Origin: Anaerolineales bacterium UBA3905
Lineage (GTDB): Bacteria > Chloroflexota > Anaerolineae > Caldilineales > Caldilineaceae
Length of the DNA stretch: 5,632 bases
Reading direction: 5' to 3'
Assembly (NCBI GenBank): GCA_002391565.1
Contig: DGFH01000125.1
Span: forward strand, 1-5,632
Every line of letters starts with the position of its first letter. Positions within the stretch are counted from its first letter, which is position 1. Made by a program: the position numbers and the translations under genes. Under the pieces are notes generated by a model. The model ran no database searches. It saw only the letters and a list, made by a program, of their open reading frames with translations, and was not told the origin of the DNA. This document shows, piece by piece, positions 1 to 5,632 of this stretch.

Positions 1-656
1 AGGGCTTTGGCGGCATCACCTTCACCACCTTCTACGCCAACTCGTTCTTCTACGCCGGGGTGGCGACGCTGCTAACGGTGATGGCGTCGGCGGTGGTGGC
101 GTATGGCTTTGCGCGCATTCAATTCACCGGCAGGCGTTTCTGGTTTGCTACCATGTTGACGACGCTGATGTTGCCGGTGCAGGTGCAAATCATCCCTCAG
201 TATCTGGTCTTCAGCCAGCTGGATTGGATCAACACCTTTTATCCATTGTTGTTGCCGCGCATCGGCGGACAGGCGTTCTTCATTTTCATGATCATGCAGT
301 TCATTCGTGGCATCCCCAGAGACCTGGACGAGGCTGCCGAAATGGATGGTTGTGGCAAAGGCGGCATCTTTTTTCGCATCATCCTGCCGCAGATCGCGCC
401 GGCTCTGATCACGGCGGCGATCTTCGCTTTTTATTGGACGTGGGAAGATTTCCTCACCCCGCTGATCTATCTCAACGCGCCTAAACTCTACACCGTGTCG
501 TTAGCGCTACGCGCCTTCGCTGATCCTTCCGGAACAACCGATTGGGGCGCCATCTTTGCCATGTCGAGTCTCTCACTGGTGCCGGTCTTTGTGATCTTTG
601 TGCTGTTTCAACGTTTCCTGGTCGAGGGCATCAGTACAACAGGATTGAAGGGCTAG
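1..656 (+). CDS. Carbohydrate ABC transporter permease, MalG-type (CUT1), 5' end missing
   Basis: Inner-membrane permease subunit of a binding-protein-dependent sugar importer. It would pair with a second permease, an ATPase and a solute-binding protein, none of which is in view. The reading frame is open from base 3, so the gene begins left of the window; the GTG at 60 is internal, not the start. 217 residues are visible and the family usually has about 270-290, so roughly 60-70 N-terminal residues are missing. Counting from base 3, hydrophobic segments lie near residues 20-37, 47-66, 82-101, 132-150 and 186-204. The cytoplasmic EAA loop that docks to the ATPase runs from E110 (EAAEMDG) to the ILP at 127-129. 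The C-terminus GISTTGLKG is typical of CUT1 MalG-like subunits. The family call is firm. The substrate cannot be read from the permease alone. Confidence 0.93.
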   Translation, partial: GFGGITFTTFYANSFFYAGVATLLTVMASAVVAYGFARIQFTGRRFWFATMLTTLMLPVQVQIIPQYLVFSQLDWINTFYPLLLPRIGGQAFFIFMIMQFIRGIPRDLDEAAEMDGCGKGGIFFRIILPQIAPALITAAIFAFYWTWEDFLTPLIYLNAPKLYTVSLALRAFADPSGTTDWGAIFAMSSLSLVPVFVIFVLFQRFLVEGISTTGLKG

Positions 657-689
657 GTGCGGTGTGTGGTGTGATCTTGATGCACTTTC

Positions 690-716
690 GATGCCAGTCT
701 TGCCTGACTGGACATC
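690..716 (+). terminator. Terminator-like hairpin after the permease gene
   Basis: Bases 690-699 (GATGCCAGTC) pair with 706-711 (GACTGG) and 713-716 (CATC), leaving one bulged A at 712 and a 6-nt loop. This gives a 10-bp stem beginning 34 nt after the permease stop codon. No T-run follows, so it is not a classical intrinsic terminator. It may instead stabilise the 3' end of the transcript or assist Rho-dependent ending. Confidence 0.45.
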
Positions 717-747
717 CTGCAAGTCAAAGTTCCCAGCTTGAAGACAA

Positions 748-776
748 TTGACTTCCATGACGCACCGTGTTATACT
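748..776 (+). promoter_or_regulatory. Sigma-70-type promoter for the phasin-like gene
   Basis: TTGACT at 748-753 and TATACT at 771-776 are separated by exactly 17 bp. Each hexamer differs from the consensus at one position. Transcription would begin near 783, leaving a leader of about 80 nt before the ATG at 866. A ribosome binding site GGGAG at 854-858 lies 7 nt before that ATG. Confidence 0.75.
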
Positions 777-799
777 CTCGCTATAACGCATTGCGTCAT
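757..799 (+). promoter_or_regulatory. Putative operator: inverted repeat flanking the -10 box
   Basis: ATGACGCA at 757-764 is the exact reverse complement of TGCGTCAT at 792-799. The first half lies in the -35/-10 spacer and the second just downstream of the predicted transcription start. A further ACGCA at 786-790 forms a tight palindrome with TGCGT at 792-796 around a single T. This placement suits a repressor blocking the phasin promoter. No regulator gene is visible, so its identity is unknown. Confidence 0.4.
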
Positions 800-865
800 A
801 ACTTCCGCCTGACATGGGCGAAAGGAAACGATCCACTTTAGCCAACTGGCGATGGGAGATAGACG

Positions 866-1366
866 ATGAAAGTCGAGGTCACAATACCCCAAGCAGGGCA
901 GGAAGCCGAAAACAACCAGGCGCGGCAATCGAGCGAGGCGCGGCGGGCGCTTCTCAAACAAGGTGGGCGCCGCCTCGCCCTGGCGTATGTTGGTTTTTGG
1001 GGATGCGCCTATGACCGCGCCACCGATGTCTATCGCAGCGGCGTCAAATTGTGGGAAGATGCCGTCGCACGCGGGGAAGCGATAGAACAAGCACTCCAGC
1101 AGCGCATCGAGCAGATGGAGCGACGTGCGGTCAGGCAATTCAACGGGTTGCAAAATCGCTTTGGCGACAATGTCGAACAGGTGACGCGCACTGTCGCCGA
1201 CACGGGGGAGAATTTTGAGGCGCAGCTAGAAAGACAGGTTGAACGTGTATTGGTCAATCTAGGCATCCCGACGCGCGAGCGATTGGAACGCCTCAATCAA
1301 GAGATCGACCGTCTCAACGCCAAACTAGACGAGGAACTGGCGCGGCAGGAAGCTGTGCACGCTTGA
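866..1366 (+). CDS. Phasin-like polyhydroxyalkanoate granule-associated protein
   Basis: A 166-residue, highly charged, Ala/Glu/Arg/Gln-rich protein with no signal peptide, predicted to be nearly all helical. Phasins coat the surface of PHA storage granules. Supporting features are a mildly hydrophobic helix near residues 33-50 (around LALAYVGFWG), a long amphipathic helical region at about 54-130, and then the short linker NLGIPTRERLERL (131-143). The last part leads into heptad-like coiled coil (about 139-160). The 'LG-IP-R' linker before a coiled coil is what PhaF/PhaI-type phasins show. The start is supported by GGGAG 7 nt upstream and by the promoter at 748-776. The gene appears monocistronic. 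No PHA synthase or depolymerase is in view, so involvement with PHA rests on family resemblance. A generic coiled-coil or apolipoprotein-like protein is the alternative. Confidence 0.7.
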   Translation: MKVEVTIPQAGQEAENNQARQSSEARRALLKQGGRRLALAYVGFWGCAYDRATDVYRSGVKLWEDAVARGEAIEQALQQRIEQMERRAVRQFNGLQNRFGDNVEQVTRTVADTGENFEAQLERQVERVLVNLGIPTRERLERLNQEIDRLNAKLDEELARQEAVHA

Positions 1367-1393
1367 GAAACGGTTTCAAGCATTACGAACATC

Positions 1394-1492
1394 GACGCAA
1401 GGACGCCCAGACGCAAAGCAGTCGCGGAGAGGGAAAAACGTAGCGCAAGATGCAGGCTTTTCTGCGACCGCTTTGCTTTGCGTCTGGGCGTC
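1394..1492. repeat. 19-bp perfect inverted repeat built from GACGCAAAG-like units; possible bidirectional terminator
   Basis: Bases 1402-1420 are the exact reverse complement of 1474-1492, separated by 53 nt. Inside the arms, GTCGC (1421-1425) can also pair with GCGAC (1464-1468), extending the stem with an asymmetric loop. The left side is a run of degenerate short units: GACGCAAG (1394), GACGCCCAG (1402), ACGCAAAG (1411). Similar 'GACGCAAAG' runs occur between genes in several bacterial phyla, to my knowledge. It sits between convergent genes ending at 1366 and 1521, so it could end transcription from both sides. A small non-autonomous mobile or palindromic repeat element is the other reading. 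Confidence 0.7.
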
Positions 1493-1520
1493 TGGGAAAG
1501 GGTGTTTTCGTATGCCCTGT

Positions 1521-1940
1521 TCAATTCTGCATCAGCGGTGATTGATAGCCTGGGTTAGTCGCCATACGCCACACGTCTTCAGCCAGGCGCTCTGTGTAGA
1601 AGGTGAGCGTCTCCAGCATCTCAGCGAAGGCAGCTGCATCGAGATGCCGCAGCGCCATATCGGCGATCAAGGTCACATCTCCATCACCATCCAATGCAAA
1701 GCGTGCACCGCGCATCTGCTGATTGAGCTTGAGCAGCACGGCATAGATATGCCCTGTCTGTGCAGATGGAAGCGGCGGCAAGAAGGGCGTCACCGCAAAG
1801 TGCACCCAATCCTCCACCACCATGACGTAGAGATCATATTCTTCCTCGCGCTCGGTGAAAAAACTACTCTGCCAGAGGCCGGCTTCCGGTGCCGTGTAAG
1901 CCCACCCTACGCGATCAAACAGATTGCCTATGTCAAGCAT
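1521..1940 (-). CDS. YbjN-like domain protein of unknown function
   Basis: A 139-residue soluble, acidic protein with no signal peptide or membrane segment. The pattern resembles YbjN / type III secretion chaperone-like domains. It has strands near residues 35-51 (YDLYVMVVEDWVHFAV), a helix with HIYAVLLKLNQQMRGARFALD (64-84), a strand DVTLIADMALRHL (88-100), and a final helix (about 102-123) ending LAED. In this fold the middle helix is typically followed by 'ARF-LD--GDV-L-A-L', as seen here. The start at 1940 is supported by GGAG (complement of 1949-1952) with an 8-nt spacer. It begins 20 nt after the dehydratase-like gene's stop on the same strand, so the two are probably cotranscribed. The biochemical role is unknown, and similarity to secretion chaperones does not imply a secretion system here. 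Confidence 0.6.
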   Translation of the reverse strand: MLDIGNLFDRVGWAYTAPEAGLWQSSFFTEREEEYDLYVMVVEDWVHFAVTPFLPPLPSAQTGHIYAVLLKLNQQMRGARFALDGDGDVTLIADMALRHLDAAAFAEMLETLTFYTERLAEDVWRMATNPGYQSPLMQN

Positions 1941-1960
1941 GCTCGGTGCTCCGTCTGGCG

Positions 1961-3124
<1,164 letters not shown>

Positions 3125-3130
3125 ATTGCA

Positions 3131-3136
3131 CTCCTT
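3131..3136 (-). promoter_or_regulatory. Ribosome binding site that decides the dehydratase start
   Basis: On the minus strand this reads AAGGAG, 6 nt before the ATG at 3124. The in-frame ATG at 3139 overlaps this site and has no such element, so the shorter protein starting MRITAITP is preferred. That start also places the first strand of the enolase-family N-terminal domain right at the beginning, as usual. Confidence 0.8.
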
Positions 3137-3181
3137 CATTGTGGGTTGCGGATTGTTGGACAAATTGACTTCTCCACTTTT

Positions 3182-3210
3182 ATCATAAGGCGGGAACTGG
3201 TGTAGGGCAA
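3182..3210 (-). promoter_or_regulatory. Candidate promoter for the dehydratase/YbjN-like pair
   Basis: On the minus strand, TTGCCC (complement of 3205-3210) and TATGAT (complement of 3182-3187) are spaced by 17 bp. Transcription would start near 3175, giving a leader of about 50 nt before the ATG at 3124. The -35 match is only partial (TTG plus one position). Confidence 0.5.
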
Positions 3211-3222
3211 TTTCGACGCTTC

Positions 3223-3231
3223 TGCTATAAT
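3223..3231 (+). promoter_or_regulatory. Extended -10 promoter for ruvB
   Basis: TGC followed by a perfect TATAAT (3226-3231) forms an extended -10 element, which can work with a poor -35. The position 17 bp upstream (3203-3208) holds no good -35. Transcription from near 3238 would leave a very short leader: about 15 nt to the ATG at 3253, or 30 nt to the ATG at 3268. Confidence 0.6.
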
Positions 3232-3252
3232 GTCTACACGTCGTTAGAACAA

Positions 3253-4344
<1,092 letters not shown>

Positions 4345-4415
4345 GGGAGGGAGAGGCCGACAAATTCTGCCAGGCTGACTCATCAGTCGTCCATTGTGAA
4401 GCGAGGTAAAGGTTG

Positions 4416-4450
4416 CCAGTCTCTCAAACTCCAATCTCCCAATCCCCTAA
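4416..4450. repeat. Degenerate heptamer repeat (minus strand GATTGGG-like units)
   Basis: On the plus strand, units AACTCCA, ATCTCCC, AATCCCC and TAATTTC follow one another in 7-nt steps, preceded by a related CCAGTCTCTCA. On the minus strand this reads as GATTGGG / AGATTGG / AGTTTGA type units. It resembles the short tandemly repeated heptamers (CCCCAAT/CCCCAGT) described in cyanobacteria and similar intergenic runs elsewhere. It lies in the gap between convergent genes and extends into the 3' end of the 4424-5200 gene. Confidence 0.55.
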
Positions 4451-5200
4451 TTTCGCATTCTCTGCAACAATTCCCGTCAGCACACTGAGATTCGCCGCAT
4501 GGACGACCTGCGCCGCCTCGGATTGGCGATCTTCGGGCAACAGCGAATCGGCGATGCGTTCGATGGTCTCCAGCGGCTCCCCGCGCTGGAGCAAGCCAGG
4601 CACCACGCGACGCAGCCCGTGCAGATAAGCAACGTCAGCCGCCAGACGCTCCATCACCTTCTTCTTCTCTTTCACCGTTGTCCCCACGTGGGGCACACAC
4701 AGCTGGAAGTTCTCGTGCTTGATCAGACGCGCCAGCAGACGCAGCGTCTCCAGTTCGTCGCCGCCATCCGACCCCGGCACAATACGCGGGGGCAGTGCAT
4801 CGCTGCCATAGTCACCGCTCAGGAGCACGCCGACGGCCGGCAAATAGACGACCACGCCGGCCCGCTGCACGTAGACATCCAGAAAGTGATCGCCGACGCG
4901 CAGATGCGCCACACCGCCAGGACGCAACTCTACTTGTGGCAGCCCTGCCTGGGGGCGGTCGCCGGTGTAGAGGGCGGCAACCTCATCCGCCAATCGGAAA
5001 CGCGTTGGAGCATCGGCAGGCGGGTCGATGATCAGCAGATGGGCACGAGCGCGGCCCGCGCTGTCAACGCCATTGCCCAGCACAAACAGGCTGTTCTGCG
5101 CCGGCTCCCCCTCACTAAACAACTCAAGATTCTGGTAAAGCTGCAGAATCTGTGGGCGCTTCTGGCTAGATGAATCAAGCAGTGGGATCAGTGCGGTCAT
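4424..5200 (-). CDS. Metallo-beta-lactamase-fold-like protein lacking the HxHxDH metal motif
   Basis: A 258-residue soluble protein. It shows the skeleton of the metallo-beta-lactamase fold: a strand with HLLIIDPPAD (54-63), the run HLRVGDHFLDVYV (99-111), then VVVYLPAVGVLLSGDYG (116-132). The last matches the common 'vlylp--gvLfsGD' segment, and a late LCVPHVG (167-173) sits where the final histidine usually lies. The diagnostic HxHxDH motif, expected soon after the IDPP strand, is absent; that stretch reads PTRFRLADEVAALYTGD instead. It is therefore probably a non-catalytic or metal-poor relative, or only a distant fold match. A helical C-terminal part (about 175-235) follows. The ATG at 5200 overlaps the upstream gene by 26 nt, with only a weak TGAG 10 nt before it, so translation may be coupled. 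The last residues, KLGDWEIGV, are encoded within the heptamer repeat. Function unknown. Confidence 0.6.
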   Translation of the reverse strand: MTALIPLLDSSSQKRPQILQLYQNLELFSEGEPAQNSLFVLGNGVDSAGRARAHLLIIDPPADAPTRFRLADEVAALYTGDRPQAGLPQVELRPGGVAHLRVGDHFLDVYVQRAGVVVYLPAVGVLLSGDYGSDALPPRIVPGSDGGDELETLRLLARLIKHENFQLCVPHVGTTVKEKKKVMERLAADVAYLHGLRRVVPGLLQRGEPLETIERIADSLLPEDRQSEAAQVVHAANLSVLTGIVAENAKLGDWEIGV

Positions 5201-5390
5201 GGTCGATTATCTCACATGGTTCGACAACGCCAAGCTGCGTCAGTCGCGTCGCCAGCTCGCCGGGCAGATCGGCGATGATCACGCGACCATCGGGCAGAAT
5301 ATAGATGTCTGTCTCCACCGGCAGCAACGGCCACGCCTTCGCGGCGATCTCTGCGTGTGGCGCGTCAGCCGGCGAGGGTGACATCGACAT
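5175..5390 (-). CDS. 71-residue protein sharing the ILPDGRV motif with its DUF2997 neighbour; function unknown
   Basis: A small acidic protein I do not recognise. The first 22 residues are Ala/Pro/Ser-rich. Then ETDIYILPDGRVIIADL (26-42) predicts a beta hairpin, followed by a short helix (GELATRLTQLG, 44-54) and a charged tail. ILPDGRV at 31-37 is identical to residues 10-16 of the DUF2997 protein just upstream, and the surrounding DNA is also alike. The frame is open up to 5462. I chose the ATG at 5390 because GAGG (complement of 5400-5403) lies 9 nt before it; the ATG at 5384 is the alternative. It overlaps the upstream gene by 26 nt and the downstream gene by 26 nt, which supports its being a real coupled gene. 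It may be a shortened DUF2997 relative, since it lacks the GVKGVAC element. Confidence 0.6.
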   Translation of the reverse strand: MSMSPSPADAPHAEIAAKAWPLLPVETDIYILPDGRVIIADLPGELATRLTQLGVVEPCEIIDHDRTDPTA

Positions 5391-5556
5391 GGGTATCGTC
5401 CTCAAAGTACTCACCGGTGCGCTCTTCTTTTTCAACTTTGCCCAGCTGTTCGAGCAGCGCACTGATATTCTCGCAGGCGACGCCCTTCACGCCTTTGATC
5501 GTATACTCCACGCGACCATCAGGCAGGATCGAGATTTCGATCTCCTGGCTTTGCAT
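5365..5556 (-). CDS. DUF2997 family small protein
   Basis: A 63-residue protein matching, from memory, the DUF2997 pattern: a beta hairpin with IEISILPDGRVEYTI (6-20), then GVKGVAC (22-28) with its conserved cysteine, a helix ISALLEQLGKV (31-41), and a tail with EY (49-50). It is full length for that family and cytosolic. The function is unknown. In cyanobacteria such proteins are found, as I recall, near DUF1257/Ycf35 and AAA ATPase genes, none of which can be confirmed here. The start is well supported: GGAGGT (complement of 5563-5568) sits 6 nt before the ATG. It begins 13 nt after the stop of the partial upstream gene, so it is probably inside an operon. Confidence 0.75.
   Translation of the reverse strand: MQSQEIEISILPDGRVEYTIKGVKGVACENISALLEQLGKVEKEERTGEYFEDDTHVDVTLAG
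5400..5403 (-). promoter_or_regulatory. Ribosome binding site choosing the start of the 71-residue protein
   Basis: The minus strand reads GAGG here, 9 nt before the ATG at 5390 and inside the DUF2997 coding sequence. It favours 5390 over the longer reading from 5462, which would overlap the DUF2997 gene by almost 100 nt. Confidence 0.45.
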
Positions 5557-5569
5557 TCGTCCACCTCCG

Positions 5570-5632
5570 TCAACTCATGACAACCGGCGCCGAACGCCGG
5601 CTGGAGAAGACCTCCGTCACCAGCGGCTCGCC
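5570..5632 (-). CDS. C-terminal end of an unidentified upstream gene (partial)
   Basis: An open minus-strand frame enters from the right edge and gives 20 residues (GEPLVTEVFSSRRSAPVVMS) before a TGA at 5570-5572. The stop lies 13 nt before the DUF2997 start and partly overlaps its ribosome binding site, which is the spacing expected of an upstream operon member. A second minus-strand frame is also open through this stretch but runs into the DUF2997 gene, so it is less likely. Too little is visible for a family call. Confidence 0.5.
   Translation of the reverse strand, partial: GEPLVTEVFSSRRSAPVVMS
5584..5600 (-). other. GC-rich hairpin just upstream of the DUF2997 gene
   Basis: CCGGCG at 5584-5589 pairs with CGCCGG at 5595-5600 around a 5-nt loop (TTCGG on the minus strand). 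It lies within the last codons of the partial gene and ends about 16 nt before the DUF2997 ribosome binding site. There is no T-run. It could stabilise a processed mRNA end or be chance in GC-rich coding sequence. Confidence 0.35.

Noticed and set aside
3153..3163. TTGT-TGG-ACAA inverted repeat in the dehydratase leader as an operator
   Set aside because: Only 4-bp arms that do not extend, which is expected by chance.
4378..4389. GACT-CATC-AGTC hairpin after ruvB as a terminator
   Set aside because: A 4-bp stem with no T-run is too weak to support a terminator call.
4499..5173. A 224-codon plus-strand open frame opposite the metallo-beta-lactamase-like gene
   Set aside because: It has no recognisable domain, an Arg/Gln/His-rich composition typical of antisense frames, and the opposite strand has better coupling to neighbours.
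5391..5462. Longer start at 5462 for the 71-residue protein
   Set aside because: The added residues come from almost 100 nt of overlap with the DUF2997 gene and are Lys/Ser-rich without conservation signals; a Shine-Dalgarno favours 5390.

Overview
The window looks like a chromosomal segment of a GC-rich, non-proteobacterial bacterium. A Chloroflexota member, perhaps Caldilinea-like, is my best guess. The basis is the mix of a CUT1 sugar permease, a phasin-like protein, an enolase-superfamily dehydratase, a stand-alone ruvB and a DUF2997 protein, together with two kinds of short degenerate intergenic repeat. This is an inference from gene content; no rRNA or other taxonomic marker is present.

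Layout. Bases 1-656 (+) hold the 3' part of a carbohydrate ABC-transporter permease, followed by a terminator-like hairpin. A textbook -35/-10 promoter overlapped by an inverted repeat then precedes a 166-residue phasin-like protein (866-1366, +). That gene converges with a minus-strand pair, and a perfect 19-bp inverted repeat lies between them. The pair reads leftward from about 3175: an enolase-superfamily sugar-acid dehydratase-like gene (1961-3124), then a YbjN-like gene 20 nt downstream (1521-1940). Divergent from the dehydratase, across a 128-bp region with two back-to-back promoter candidates, is ruvB (3253-4344, +). ruvB converges with a second minus-strand cluster (5632 to 4424). In transcription order this cluster holds the last codons of an unidentified gene, a DUF2997 protein, a 71-residue protein sharing the ILPDGRV motif with it, and a metallo-beta-lactamase-fold-like protein without the usual metal motif. 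The last three overlap by 26 nt at each junction, which suggests translational coupling.

How the genes may work together. The permease and the dehydratase fit uptake and breakdown of sugars or sugar acids, but they are on opposite strands and not in one operon. The phasin suggests carbon storage as polyhydroxyalkanoate; no synthase is visible. RuvB is the Holliday-junction branch-migration motor. The DUF2997 cluster has no assigned role. I see no CRISPR array, tRNA, rRNA, transposase or phage gene. No stretch without a gene exceeds about 210 bases. The most interesting signals are the motif-sharing overlapping cluster at the right end, the two repeat elements and the inverted repeat in the phasin promoter.
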